From: Anaerolineales bacterium
Lineage (GTDB): Bacteria > Chloroflexota > Anaerolineae > Anaerolineales > Villigracilaceae
NCBI GenBank assembly: GCA_030583885.1
Contig: CP129480.1
Span: 682,001 to 746,000 of the forward strand
Direction: 5' to 3'
Length of the DNA: 64,000 nucleotides
Positions within the stretch are counted from its first letter, which is position 1. The number at the start of each line of letters is the position of its first letter. The translations under genes were made by a program, and so were the position numbers. Under the pieces are notes generated by a model. That model searched no databases. It had not been told where the DNA came from and saw only the letters and a program-made list of their open reading frames with translations. Shown piece after piece: positions 35,164 through 43,768 of this stretch.

Positions 35164-36606
35164 ATGACGCAACCTCAATTTATAGACTTCTATACCCTCC
35201 TCCCGTTTACCATCCTTGTTGTGTGGGCATGTTTGCTTTTGCTGGCCGACCTCTTCATTCCAAAAGACCGCAAAGGCATCACCGCCTTTCTCGCGGCATT
35301 GGGTCTGGCCGTGGCGTTGGGATATTCCATCACCCAGATCGGGTTCTCCAGCGTTGGTTTCAACAATATGGTTGCCCTCGACGGTTTCTCCACCTTTGCC
35401 AACATCCTCCTGCTCGCGAGCGGACTGTTTGGTATCGCCCTCTCCTATGGGTACAACCAGCGTATGGGCATCAAACGCAGTGAATACTACACCCTCCTGC
35501 TCTTCAGCGTCACAGGCATGATGCTCATGGCGCAAGCCACAGACCTCATCATAGTCTTCCTTGCCCTCGAACTGCTCTCCATCCCGCTCTACGTCCTCTC
35601 TGCCATCGCGCGCAAACTCGACTCTGAAGAATCCGGTCTCAAATATTTTCTGCTGGGCGCATTCGCCAGTGGATTTGTCGTGTACGGGACAGCCTTGATC
35701 TTTGGTGCGACGGGGACCACATCCCTCAACGGGATTTTCTACACCGCCTCCAGCGGGACCTTCAGCCTGCTCCTGACCATCGGGGCGGCCCTGCTGCTGG
35801 TCGGATTCGGTTTCAAGGTTGCGGCAGTCCCCTTCCATATGTGGACTCCCGATGTCTATCAAGGCGCACCGACGGGCGTTACCGCCTTCATGGCGGCTGG
35901 CGCAAAGATCGCGGGTTTCGTCGCCTTGTTCCGTGTATTCAGTACTGCATTCCCCCTGCTTTCCGCCGACCTGACCGACATTCTTTGGGCGCTCTCCGCA
36001 TTGACCATGATCGTCGGCAACCTCGTTGCCATCTCGCAGAGCAACATCAAACGCATGCTGGCATACTCCGCCATTGCGCATGCCGGGTACATACTCATGG
36101 CGTTTGTTCCATATGGGAATAAGGAAATTGCTCCCATTGCAATCGCCGCAGGCTTGTTCTACCTTGTCGCTTATTCCGTGACCAACTTTGGTTCGTGGGG
36201 CGTTGTCATCGCGCTCGAAAAAACTGAAGGGAGGGGTCTTGAAATAAGTGGTTACGCGGGCCTGGCGAGGAAACACCCCGCCCTTGCCGCCGCCATGACC
36301 ATCTTCATGCTCTCGTTTATCGGCTTCCCGCCCACGCTGGGACTGGTCGGCAAGTTCTACCTCTTCCGCTCCGCCATTGCCGGGGGATTCACGGGTCTTG
36401 CCCTCATTGGCGTGGTCACATCGCTGATTTCCGCATACTACTATCTGCGCGTCGTCGTCAACATGTACATGAGAGAAGGTGACCCTTCCGTTGAACGCGA
36501 ACCCTGGCTGGGCTTCACCACTACAGTAACGGCAATCATCACAGTGGTGCTGGGTTTTATCCCGCACTTTCTTTTCCTGCTGGCAAGCACGGCGGTGATA
36601 AAATAA
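35164..36606 (+). CDS. nuoN: NADH-quinone oxidoreductase subunit N
   Basis: 480 residues, about 14 membrane helices; third antiporter-like pump. Signatures: FLALELLSIPLYVLSA with the key Glu, KVAAVPFHMWTPDVYQGAPT, and LAYSAIAHAGYILM. Last gene of the operon, ended by the terminator at 36631-36659. Confidence 0.96.
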   Translation: MTQPQFIDFYTLLPFTILVVWACLLLLADLFIPKDRKGITAFLAALGLAVALGYSITQIGFSSVGFNNMVALDGFSTFANILLLASGLFGIALSYGYNQRMGIKRSEYYTLLLFSVTGMMLMAQATDLIIVFLALELLSIPLYVLSAIARKLDSEESGLKYFLLGAFASGFVVYGTALIFGATGTTSLNGIFYTASSGTFSLLLTIGAALLLVGFGFKVAAVPFHMWTPDVYQGAPTGVTAFMAAGAKIAGFVALFRVFSTAFPLLSADLTDILWALSALTMIVGNLVAISQSNIKRMLAYSAIAHAGYILMAFVPYGNKEIAPIAIAAGLFYLVAYSVTNFGSWGVVIALEKTEGRGLEISGYAGLARKHPALAAAMTIFMLSFIGFPPTLGLVGKFYLFRSAIAGGFTGLALIGVVTSLISAYYYLRVVVNMYMREGDPSVEREPWLGFTTTVTAIITVVLGFIPHFLFLLASTAVIK

Positions 36607-36630
36607 CCGCGCTGATCTTCCTGAAACATA

Positions 36631-36659
36631 ATCTCCCGTTAGCCGCGGGAGATTTTTTT
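36631..36659 (+). terminator. Terminator of the nuo operon
   Basis: ATCTCCCG (36631-36638) and CGGGAGAT (36646-36653) with a 7-base loop, followed by seven T residues. Confidence 0.9.
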
Positions 36660-36736
36660 GTTACTTGACAACGGTTTTTCGCGGACGTAAAATACCTGAA
36701 TTGTGGGAATTACCAATTCAATCGGAGGCGGACGAA

Positions 36737-38362
36737 ATGACGGAAAAAACAGGCAAGCCCATCAATAGAAAAAAACTGGCAGCAACCATCGTGGTGGCTT
36801 CCGCTGTGGTGGCAACGGGGTACGACGTAAACCGGCTTTCTGCGGACCCCGTGGGGGAAAAGGATTGCGAACCCATTTCCACCTATTCTCCAGATGCCTC
36901 CGTGAATACAGGCGATATTCATGTTGAAGTCAGTCCTTTGCCCGTCAGCGCCATGTTGCAGTGGAAGCAAAAAGGCGGCTCGATTAACGATGTCAGTTGT
37001 TTGAACCGGACCCCGGTATACGGTATCGTCCAAATCACAAGCGTGGACGATATCCAGAATGCGGTCCTGTTTGCAAAGGAAAACAAACTGAAAGTGTCCA
37101 TGGCAGGCGTGCGCCACAGCATGGGCGGACAGGCTTTCTATAAGAACAACCTCGTCCTGGATATGTTGAAGTTCAACCAGATGTCGCTGGATGAAGCCAA
37201 CAGGATCCTCACCGTGCAAAGCGGCGCGACCTGGCATGATATTCAGGATTACCTGCATCCCAGATTCGCGGTCAAAGCCATGCAATCCTCTGATATTTTC
37301 AGTGTGGGCGGATCCATCTCGGTCAATGCGCACGGCATGGATCACCTCGCAGGCTCGGTCGGAAGCTCGATCCGTTCGATGCGAGTCATGCTCGCAGACG
37401 GCAGCATCGTCAATGTCAGCCGTGAGGAGCACCCTGAGTTGTTCCGTTTGGTCGTCGGCGGCTACGGCTTGTTTGGCATCATTCTCGATGTTGACCTTGA
37501 GATCGTGGACAACGACATTTACGAAACGGAACGACAGATCGTGAAGTACCGTGACTTCCCCGAAATATTCGAGAATGAGATCCTGCCCAACCCGAACCTC
37601 GGTTTGTTTTACGGGCATCTCTCCACCGCGCCGGGATCCCTGCTCGAAGAGATGATCTTTTATGAATATACAAAGGTGGAAATTGGCGACGCGGATATCC
37701 CGCCGCTCGGCGAGGTCTCCAGCACGAAGTTGCGCCGCTATGTTCTGAATTTTTCCAAGAAGGGCAGCCTTGCCATGAGCATCAAGTGGTTCCTGGAAAA
37801 AAATGTCGAGCCGATGCTGGAGTCCTGCACCGTTGTCCCGCGTACCCAGGCAATGGGGGAGGGCGAAGCGTGTCTGGTCTCCCGCAACGAGCCGATGCAT
37901 GATTCGGTCAAATACATCAACAACAACTTAAAGAATGAGACGGACATCCTGCATGAGTACTTCATCCCGCGCGACCAGTTCATTCCTTTTGTGGATGGGC
38001 TTCGCGAGATCGTCCGCGAAAACAAAGTGAACCTGCTCAACGCTTCGGTGCGGGTGATCCACCCCGAGGATAACTTCCTGACCTATGCGCCTGATGAGAT
38101 GTACTCGATTGTGTTGTACATCAACCAGCCTGTAAGCGCCAAGGGAAATGACCACATGATCGAGGTCACACGCAAATTGATCGACCTGACCGCCCAGGTG
38201 AACGGACGCTTCTTCCTGCCCTATCAACTGCATTACACACCCGAGCAGCTCCAACGCTCATACCCGGAGATCGCCGATTTCTTCGCCGCGAAAAAAGTGT
38301 ACGATCCCGCAGGTTTGTTCACCAATACTTGGTATGAGAAATATTCGAAATTGATTCAGTGA
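36737..38362 (+). CDS. FAD-binding oxidoreductase (vanillyl-alcohol-oxidase/PCMH type)
   Basis: 541 residues. An N-terminal membrane segment (about 13-30) suggests export or anchoring. The PCMH FAD-binding domain follows: VSMAGVRHSMGGQAFY, then VQSGATWHDIQDYL and SVGGSISVNAHG, the loops that bind FAD. The C-terminal part resembles the D-arabinono-lactone/alditol-oxidase group and ends with VYDPAGLFTNTWY. The substrate is unknown. ATG 36737 has CGGAGG 8 bases upstream; an earlier start at 36665 lacks one. Confidence 0.82.
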   Translation: MTEKTGKPINRKKLAATIVVASAVVATGYDVNRLSADPVGEKDCEPISTYSPDASVNTGDIHVEVSPLPVSAMLQWKQKGGSINDVSCLNRTPVYGIVQITSVDDIQNAVLFAKENKLKVSMAGVRHSMGGQAFYKNNLVLDMLKFNQMSLDEANRILTVQSGATWHDIQDYLHPRFAVKAMQSSDIFSVGGSISVNAHGMDHLAGSVGSSIRSMRVMLADGSIVNVSREEHPELFRLVVGGYGLFGIILDVDLEIVDNDIYETERQIVKYRDFPEIFENEILPNPNLGLFYGHLSTAPGSLLEEMIFYEYTKVEIGDADIPPLGEVSSTKLRRYVLNFSKKGSLAMSIKWFLEKNVEPMLESCTVVPRTQAMGEGEACLVSRNEPMHDSVKYINNNLKNETDILHEYFIPRDQFIPFVDGLREIVRENKVNLLNASVRVIHPEDNFLTYAPDEMYSIVLYINQPVSAKGNDHMIEVTRKLIDLTAQVNGRFFLPYQLHYTPEQLQRSYPEIADFFAAKKVYDPAGLFTNTWYEKYSKLIQ

Positions 38363-38368
38363 TGCATG

Positions 38369-38397
38369 TCATTGCGAGCACGAAGTCGAAGCAATCT
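38369..38397. repeat. REP-like element
   Basis: TCATTGCGAGC ... GAAGCAATCT with ATTGC/GCAAT inverted ends. Same ends as 22703-22734. Lies between the convergent FAD-oxidase and hydrolase genes. Confidence 0.65.
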
Positions 38398-38428
38398 GAC
38401 ACTCGATTGCGATGTTGTTTCGACAGTG

Positions 38429-39418
38429 CTACTTGAGAAACCCCAGCACGATTGGGATAAGTGTGTCCAGATCCTCCACATGCGGCACATGGTTGACATT
38501 CTTCATCACCACCAATTCGGCATTCGGCAGGATGCTTTGCAAATATTCGCCCTCCGATAATGAGATGACCGTGTCGCTATCCCCCCAGACGATGAGCGCG
38601 GGCATCGTTAGCGATCGGTAATTTGCGGGGTCGGTGGTCAATGAAACTTCCCGAACTGTCAGAACATATTTCAACCAGTCGCCGAGCGTATCTGTTGCGC
38701 CTTCGAGGACGAGTGTCTGTTGCAGTATCGCCACGCGGTCATCTGTGGCGTCGGCGGGGTCGTGCAGCATGGAGGCAAGCAAAGTCCTCGTCAACAGCGG
38801 ATTGGTCGCTGTTGCAGAAAGGACCGGGTTGCGAATCGGCTTGGTCGACAGGAACAACTCAAGGGCGGAGGGAGAGGCGGAATCCGGCTGCGGTTCAAGG
38901 TTTAAATTCAACCCGCCGACATCCAGCAGAATCAATGTGTCAATTCGGTTGGGGATCATCAACGCAGCTTCTATCGTTGTGCCGCCTCCAAATGAGTGCC
39001 CGAACAGAATCGCGCGCTCGATTCCCAGCGCATCCATCAAGGCAATGACACGCTTCGCCTGGTCTGTGTTTCCGAACGACGGCGCGGCGGGCCGCTCGGA
39101 AAAACCGAACGGGGGAATGTCAATCGCAATACAGCGATAGCCCGCCTCCGCCAGCAGAGACATCGTCTCCAGCCAGAACTCGCTCCATGCACCCGTGCCA
39201 TGGATGAAAAGAATGGCCTGTCCTTCTTCCGATCCCATCTCTTGAATGAAAATTTCAACGTCCCCAGCCTGCACGAACCTGCCTGCGGACGGCGCGGCTT
39301 CATGGCGGGTTTTATTTTCGCGCAGGCCTGCCAGAACGGTAAAAACCAGAATTATTACTATGGTCATACCCAATATCACGGCGATTGTTTTGAGAAGATA
39401 CCCAAGCCATTTTTTCAT
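38429..39418 (-). CDS. Alpha/beta-fold hydrolase, membrane-anchored
   Basis: 329 residues. A membrane segment at about 10-32 is followed by an alpha/beta hydrolase domain with the oxyanion FIHGTGAW, the nucleophile elbow GHSFGGG, an acid in WGDSD and the catalytic His in NVNHVPH. It probably acts on an ester or similar substrate outside the membrane. It is downstream of the 378-residue protein and the DUF4383 protein on the same strand, separated from them by a 60-base gap with a repeat. Confidence 0.85.
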   Translation of the reverse strand: MKKWLGYLLKTIAVILGMTIVIILVFTVLAGLRENKTRHEAAPSAGRFVQAGDVEIFIQEMGSEEGQAILFIHGTGAWSEFWLETMSLLAEAGYRCIAIDIPPFGFSERPAAPSFGNTDQAKRVIALMDALGIERAILFGHSFGGGTTIEAALMIPNRIDTLILLDVGGLNLNLEPQPDSASPSALELFLSTKPIRNPVLSATATNPLLTRTLLASMLHDPADATDDRVAILQQTLVLEGATDTLGDWLKYVLTVREVSLTTDPANYRSLTMPALIVWGDSDTVISLSEGEYLQSILPNAELVVMKNVNHVPHVEDLDTLIPIVLGFLK

Positions 39419-39434
39419 GGAACCCTCGTACCAT

Positions 39435-39469
39435 GTCGCTCTGGGCTGCTTCGCGGCTCAGAATGACAT
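39435..39469. repeat. Second type of REP-like element
   Basis: The minus strand reads TGTCATTCTGAGCCGCGAAG followed by a GC-rich tail ending near GCGACA. This resembles the TCATTCTGAGC-type intergenic repeats of environmental bacteria. It fills the gap between two minus-strand genes. Confidence 0.5.
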
Positions 39470-39478
39470 AACCATTAA

Positions 39479-40615
39479 TTAATAATCGTAGATATGCTCG
39501 AATTGAACGTCTGGATACTCCTGTAATTCTTCGAGGAAAAGATGCAGTTCGTCAACCTGCACTTTGATCGCCGCGCGCGTCAACCCCGGCTGGGTCAGGA
39601 TCGGCAGATCAAAGAGATACTTGCCATATTCGAACGTATAGGTTCCTCCCTGCGGGGCGAATAAGGTCACCAATATCTTGCGATTCCCCGCGATCTCCTC
39701 GAACGATAATCCCTGCTCCATCAGTTCCGGTACAAGTGTCGAAAAGACCTCGTAGCGGGTGATAAACACCAGATGTCTTTCGTCATCGATGTGTTCGATG
39801 ATCTCAAAGTGCGGGCCTGCCATGTCGTCGCTCACGCCTTTGGCAACCGCATATATTTTTTCCGTATCCGGTCCACCATAGGTTGCCTGTGAACCTGCAC
39901 GGGTCAAACCACCGTACAATGCCTTGACGCCATATTCAACAGTCAGCGCAAGTTTACGCTCCCATTTGCGAAGCAGGCCGGGTCCCCGATAGCTGGTTTC
40001 CTGCCACAAGCCGTTCAACTTCTCGTCAAAGGGGAACAAATACCACGGTGTATTATGCAGGAACGCGCCAAACTCCTGCGCGACCTGCGCCGCATACATC
40101 TCCTCCTCCGTAGGCCCGGCAGGACCCAGCCAGTCGAAGACGCGCCCAATGGTCGTTTCGTACAGTCCTTTGAACATGTTCTCGGCGGTAAAACTCACAC
40201 CGATAAAGCCAAGCACGAATTGCGCGCTTCCATTGCGCGGGTATCTTCCGCGCACCTCGCCGCACACATCGTAATAACTCTGCCAGTACTGCGCAACCGC
40301 CCTGAAGTAAGGGAAGTGCGTGGACGAGTTTTCCTGAAGGAATGCCCCGTATTCATCCGCGCTGTAGACGATATACCACTCCGGCAGGGTCAGGTAGGTC
40401 TGGTCTTCGGGACGCGAATATTCAGGGATGCGGTTTGTGACGCTCCGCATCGTTTCGTCGCCCGGGTCTGTTTTTATTACCTGCGGGCTCCTCCAAAGCT
40501 GACAGTAGAACGCACCGCGTGCCAGCCCGACCGCCGAGGGTCCCAATGCCAGCAGGAGCATTATGGAAACGAAGAACCGCAGGCCTCGCCCGCTCCGTTT
40601 ATTATGCCTGCTCAT
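39479..40615 (-). CDS. Uncharacterised membrane-associated protein
   Basis: 378 residues. A single hydrophobic segment near the N-terminus (about 13-33) is preceded by Arg/Lys, as for a signal anchor. The rest is soluble, with notable TYLTLPEWYIVYSADEY and FPYFRAVAQYWQSYY motifs that look conserved but belong to no family I can name. No catalytic signature. Its start overlaps the end of the DUF4383 gene by 14 bases, so the two are cotranscribed. Confidence 0.7.
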   Translation of the reverse strand: MSRHNKRSGRGLRFFVSIMLLLALGPSAVGLARGAFYCQLWRSPQVIKTDPGDETMRSVTNRIPEYSRPEDQTYLTLPEWYIVYSADEYGAFLQENSSTHFPYFRAVAQYWQSYYDVCGEVRGRYPRNGSAQFVLGFIGVSFTAENMFKGLYETTIGRVFDWLGPAGPTEEEMYAAQVAQEFGAFLHNTPWYLFPFDEKLNGLWQETSYRGPGLLRKWERKLALTVEYGVKALYGGLTRAGSQATYGGPDTEKIYAVAKGVSDDMAGPHFEIIEHIDDERHLVFITRYEVFSTLVPELMEQGLSFEEIAGNRKILVTLFAPQGGTYTFEYGKYLFDLPILTQPGLTRAAIKVQVDELHLFLEELQEYPDVQFEHIYDY

Positions 40616-41030
40616 TTTCTGTAAATCTCTTGCTTAATACAAACCCGATCAACACGGCAATGCCGCCGATGGCGATATGCGGGATGTTTGCAAAGAATTT
40701 GAAACCCCAGTCCAGCGGCGTGATTCCGTGCAGGAAGATGCCCGCATCCAGGTATCCCTGCCCCAGAAGGAAACCCATCACGCCGTCCAATCCATAGATA
40801 ATGCCGAACAATTTGAAATAGAACACCGAGGCCTTGTGCGATCTCCATGCCGCAACCGCCGCCCAAAGTCCGGAAGCGTAGTGCAGCAGGTCGTCGTGCA
40901 GTTCCAGCCTGAAGATCCCCAGTGTATAGCCTTCTGCGTCATTGATGAAAGCGATGTGTGCCAGCGAACCGATAATGACAAACATGACGGCATACACCCA
41001 GGCAAGTTTTTGAATCACGGACGTTTTCAT
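40602..41030 (-). CDS. DUF4383 family membrane protein
   Basis: 142 residues, four membrane helices, with the family pattern of a LHDDLLHYASGLWAAVAAW helix followed by two more helices and a HIAIGGIAVLIGF helix. Function unknown. ATG 41030 has a near-perfect AAGGAGGAAC ribosome binding site, better than ATG 41066. First gene of a three-gene minus-strand unit. Confidence 0.8.
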   Translation of the reverse strand: MKTSVIQKLAWVYAVMFVIIGSLAHIAFINDAEGYTLGIFRLELHDDLLHYASGLWAAVAAWRSHKASVFYFKLFGIIYGLDGVMGFLLGQGYLDAGIFLHGITPLDWGFKFFANIPHIAIGGIAVLIGFVLSKRFTENEQA

Positions 41031-41107
41031 GGCTTTGTTCCTCCTTGAGACGATAAAATTATTCACTCGATTTTAGCATATGGCAAAGTGGATATACCTT
41101 GATTTAT

Positions 41108-41135
41108 TTGACACGCTGTTTCTTTGCGGTATAAT
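41108..41135 (+). promoter_or_regulatory. Consensus promoter of tRNA-Lys
   Basis: TTGACA (41108-41113), 16 bases, TATAAT (41130-41135): both hexamers perfect. The start is expected near 41142, about 13 bases before the mature tRNA. Confidence 0.88.
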
Positions 41136-41154
41136 ATCGTCCGCAACTTTTATT

Positions 41155-41229
41155 GGCTCCGTAGCTCAATGGCAGAGCAGTTGCCTCTTAAGCAATTGGT
41201 TGAGGGTTCGAATCCCCCCGGAGTCACCA
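41155..41229 (+). tRNA. tRNA-Lys (anticodon CTT)
   Basis: Acceptor GGCTCCG pairs with CGGAGTC (one G-T pair). The D arm is GCTC/GAGC. The anticodon stem is GTTGC/GCAAT with loop CTCTTAA, giving anticodon CTT. The T loop is TTCGAAT, and its stem has one A-C mismatch. The 3' CCA is encoded (41227-41229). Confidence 0.93.
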
Positions 41230-41259
41230 CGAAAAGCATCCTGTTCAGGATGCTTTTCG
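41230..41259 (+). terminator. Terminator after tRNA-Lys
   Basis: CGAAAAGCATCCTG and CAGGATGCTTTTCG: a perfect 14-bp stem with a 2-base loop. The lower A/T part provides the T-run on either strand, so it can also end the opposing DUF554 operon. Confidence 0.85.
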
Positions 41260-41280
41260 TGCGTATCATCCTCTTTGGGC

Positions 41281-41991
41281 TTAATGGCCCAGGTTCCCCA
41301 GCACCCAAACAATGAACGGTGCCACCGCCAGCGCAGGCAGGAAATTCCCCACGCGGATTTTTTTGATCTCCAAAAGATTGCTGATTGCAAGCCCCAGTAA
41401 AATTACGCCGCCCGCAGCGGTCATTTCGTTCATCATTGGTTCTGTGATGATGACGCTTAACTGTCCCGCCAATAAACTGATTCCGCCTTGATAGATAAGA
41501 ATGATGATCGAGGAGAACAACACCCCAACCCCCAGTGTGGATGCGAACGCGATGGACGCGAATCCATCCAGTGTCGATTTTACCGCCAGCAGGTTGTAGT
41601 CGCCGGTCAGGCCGTCCTGGATGGAACCGAGGATTGCAATGGGCCCGATGCAGAAGAGCAGGGAGGCAACCATGAAGCCGCGTACAAATCTGGAACTGGA
41701 GGAATCAGCCTCAAGGTCCCGGGAGAAGCGTTTTTCGAGGGTCTGCCCGAGCGCCTGCAGCCCGTCCTCCAGTCTCCACCATTCCCCCAGCAGGGCGCCG
41801 ATGATCAACGCGCCTAGGACAATGAGCTGGTTATCGCTTTTGAAGAACATGTTTAAGCCCATTGCCGCGGTAAAGAGACCCATCCCTGCAATGACGGTCT
41901 TCTTGAACCGTTCCGGAATGCGTGCGCCAAAGAACAGACCGATGGTGCCGCCGATCAGGATGGCGGCAACGTTAATAAAGGTGCCCGTCAT
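41281..41991 (-). CDS. DUF554 family membrane protein
   Basis: 236 residues, about six to seven membrane helices, with the family-typical start GTFINVAAILIGGTIGLFFG and DGFASIAFASTLGVGV segment. Related E. coli and Bacillus proteins (YqgA/YdfK) have no firm function; a transport role is possible. It lies 6 bases downstream of the adenosyltransferase gene on the same strand, so they share a transcript. Confidence 0.85.
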   Translation of the reverse strand: MTGTFINVAAILIGGTIGLFFGARIPERFKKTVIAGMGLFTAAMGLNMFFKSDNQLIVLGALIIGALLGEWWRLEDGLQALGQTLEKRFSRDLEADSSSSRFVRGFMVASLLFCIGPIAILGSIQDGLTGDYNLLAVKSTLDGFASIAFASTLGVGVLFSSIIILIYQGGISLLAGQLSVIITEPMMNEMTAAGGVILLGLAISNLLEIKKIRVGNFLPALAVAPFIVWVLGNLGH

Positions 41992-41997
41992 GTTTTC

Positions 41998-42540
41998 CTA
42001 TGATTTCGCCAGGGATGTTTTTTTACCCGCGTGCTGATTTTCAAGAAGTTCCAGCACAAAACAAAGGGAGGACAGGCGATTAAGATAACGCTGCAAGTCC
42101 GGGTTAATGACTGCCTCCTCGTCGAAGAGAGCCACCACGCGCCGTTCAGCGCGGCGGATGATGGCGCGCGCCAGCGAAAGCGCCGCACCGCCGAGGGTGT
42201 CGCCGGGCAGGATGAATTCCTTTGGCATTTCAACGAGATCGCTTAAGTTGTCGGTCTGCTGCTCGAGCCAGGCAACACGCGCCTCGTCGATGAAATGGAA
42301 TTGCTTGGCGTTCTCCGGTGTGGCGGCAACCTCCGCCATCAGCTTGTAAAGATCCCGTTGTGCTTCGAGCAGGATCGGGGGAGTCTGCGGCGCGGTACAC
42401 TGGGCGCGCGCCAGGCCGAGTGCGGCGGAGGCTTCGTCAAGCGCGCCCACCGCCTCCATGCGGACATGATACTTGGGCACGCGTCCCTCGCCTAGCAGGC
42501 CCGTTGTGCCGTCGTCGCCCTTTGCTGTGTAAAAAGTCAT
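41998..42540 (-). CDS. PduO-type cob(I)alamin adenosyltransferase
   Basis: 180 residues; transfers the adenosyl group from ATP to cob(I)alamin to make coenzyme B12. N-terminal TAKGDDGTTGLLGEGRVPK is the ATP loop, and the helix LARAIIRRAERRVVALF carries the conserved Arg/Glu residues. ATG 42540 follows a minus-strand TATAAT (42547-42552) by only 6 bases, so the mRNA is probably leaderless. Upstream extension to 42621 has no homology. Confidence 0.92.
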   Translation of the reverse strand: MTFYTAKGDDGTTGLLGEGRVPKYHVRMEAVGALDEASAALGLARAQCTAPQTPPILLEAQRDLYKLMAEVAATPENAKQFHFIDEARVAWLEQQTDNLSDLVEMPKEFILPGDTLGGAALSLARAIIRRAERRVVALFDEEAVINPDLQRYLNRLSSLCFVLELLENQHAGKKTSLAKS

Positions 42541-42546
42541 GGGCGG

Positions 42547-42597
42547 ATTATACTCACTAATGCGTGCCTCGCATATATGCTGCCCTGTGGGTATAAT
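42547..42597. promoter_or_regulatory. Divergent pair of leaderless promoters
   Basis: TATAAT on the minus strand (42547-42552) and TATAAT on the plus strand (42592-42597). Each lies exactly 6 bases before its ATG (42540 and 42604). The 39 bases between them are the only shared regulatory DNA. Confidence 0.7.
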
Positions 42598-42603
42598 TTC
42601 CGA

Positions 42604-43269
42604 ATGCTTGTACCCATTCATGAAGAAATGACCCGCGAGGCATTAGGTCCGCATTTCAGCGCAGGTGCACTGGAGATCATCATTGCCGCAAACGGCAAAC
42701 AGGATTCGTGGAGCGGTTTGATCGGCCACGATGAGTTTCACTACGACAACGACATCGAGAAAGGCGACCGTTACATGATTGAGCAGCGCGGCCTGCTCCT
42801 TGCCACCCTGCTTTCGCCCGGCATCCTCTCGGCATGGATCGCCTTCGGGAGACTGCTCCACACTGCGCAGGATTTCTACTCTCATACGAATTATGTGACC
42901 TTGTGGCTGGACCAATTCAACGGTTCGCCGCCCCCTCCGCCCGAAATTGAGCCTGTCCAAAAGGACCTGCTCCGAAGCCCAGGCCTGCATGCCGCAAAAA
43001 TCTACCTCCTGCTGGATGCGCTTTATTTTGTCCCATTCATGCGCCCATTGACGCTCAAGCTCCTGCCGCATGATTCACATGGACACATGAACCTCGATTC
43101 CCCGCAACAGGGACCCAACTTCGCCTATGCCCGCGCCGCCGCGGTCAAGCGCACGCGGTATGAGTTCGAACTTTTGCAGAAACTGCTCACCCCGGTAATG
43201 TTCGCACGCTTTGTGAATAAGGATGTGACGGAACACTCCCTGGAACAGGCAAACTTAAAAAAGGTATAA
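42604..43269 (+). CDS. HET-C / zinc-dependent phospholipase C-like protein
   Basis: 221 residues, helical, no signal peptide. IGHDEFHYDN and AFGRLLHTAQDFYSHTNYVTLW resemble the metal-ligand His/Asp motifs of the phospholipase C / S1-P1 nuclease fold found in HET-C-type proteins. DSHGHMNLD later adds more ligands. It may hydrolyse phospholipid; this is an inference from motifs. The stop codon lies inside the TATAAT of the next gene. Confidence 0.65.
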   Translation: MLVPIHEEMTREALGPHFSAGALEIIIAANGKQDSWSGLIGHDEFHYDNDIEKGDRYMIEQRGLLLATLLSPGILSAWIAFGRLLHTAQDFYSHTNYVTLWLDQFNGSPPPPPEIEPVQKDLLRSPGLHAAKIYLLLDALYFVPFMRPLTLKLLPHDSHGHMNLDSPQQGPNFAYARAAAVKRTRYEFELLQKLLTPVMFARFVNKDVTEHSLEQANLKKV

Positions 43270-43270
43270 T
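43265..43270 (+). promoter_or_regulatory. Leaderless promoter -10 box of yqeY
   Basis: TATAAT overlaps the stop codon (43267-43269) of the upstream gene and lies 6 bases before the yqeY ATG at 43277. No ribosome binding site is visible. Confidence 0.65.
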
Positions 43271-43276
43271 CAAATT

Positions 43277-43723
43277 ATGGATATAAAAACGAGACTCAAT
43301 GAATCAATGAAGGATGCCATGAAAAGCGGTGACGAGATCCGCAAGCGTACGGTTCGCATGGTCATTGCCGCCGTCAAACAGGCGGAGGTGGACAGGCAGA
43401 CCACGCTCGAAGACCTGGCTGTTGTGGCGTTGGTCCAAAGGGAGATCAAGAACCGCCGCGAGGCAATCGAAGAGGCAAAGAAAGCCAACCGCCTCGATCT
43501 CATTAGCGACAACGAAATGGAAATCAAGGTGTTGGAGGTTTTCCTGCCGCAAGCCATGCCTGCTGATGAATTGCGCGCACTGGTGCAGGCTGCCATTGAA
43601 GAGACGGGTGCAGCCGTGCCGAGCGACATGGGCAAGGTGATGAAGGTTGTCATGCCCAAGGTTGCGGGGCGCGCGCCGAACGATCTGATCAGCGCAACCG
43701 TCAAGGAATTGCTCACCAAGTAA
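43277..43723 (+). CDS. yqeY: GatB/YqeY domain protein
   Basis: 148 residues, the usual size of YqeY. The N-terminal half (MKSGDEIRKRTVRMVIAAVK) and the C-terminal half (MGKVMKVVMPKVAGRAPNDLISATVKELL) match the family, which resembles the tRNA-binding tail of the GatB amidotransferase. Its role is poorly known but probably tRNA-related. The TATAAT box 6 bases before ATG suggests a leaderless transcript. Confidence 0.92.
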   Translation: MDIKTRLNESMKDAMKSGDEIRKRTVRMVIAAVKQAEVDRQTTLEDLAVVALVQREIKNRREAIEEAKKANRLDLISDNEMEIKVLEVFLPQAMPADELRALVQAAIEETGAAVPSDMGKVMKVVMPKVAGRAPNDLISATVKELLTK

Positions 43724-43768
43724 TCCTTTCTGCGAAGAGGCAGGATAGTCTCTTTGTGATTGATTCCC

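Noticed and set aside
35146..36567. 473-codon minus-strand frame opposite nuoN
   Set aside because: The same kind of antisense shadow of a membrane-protein gene.
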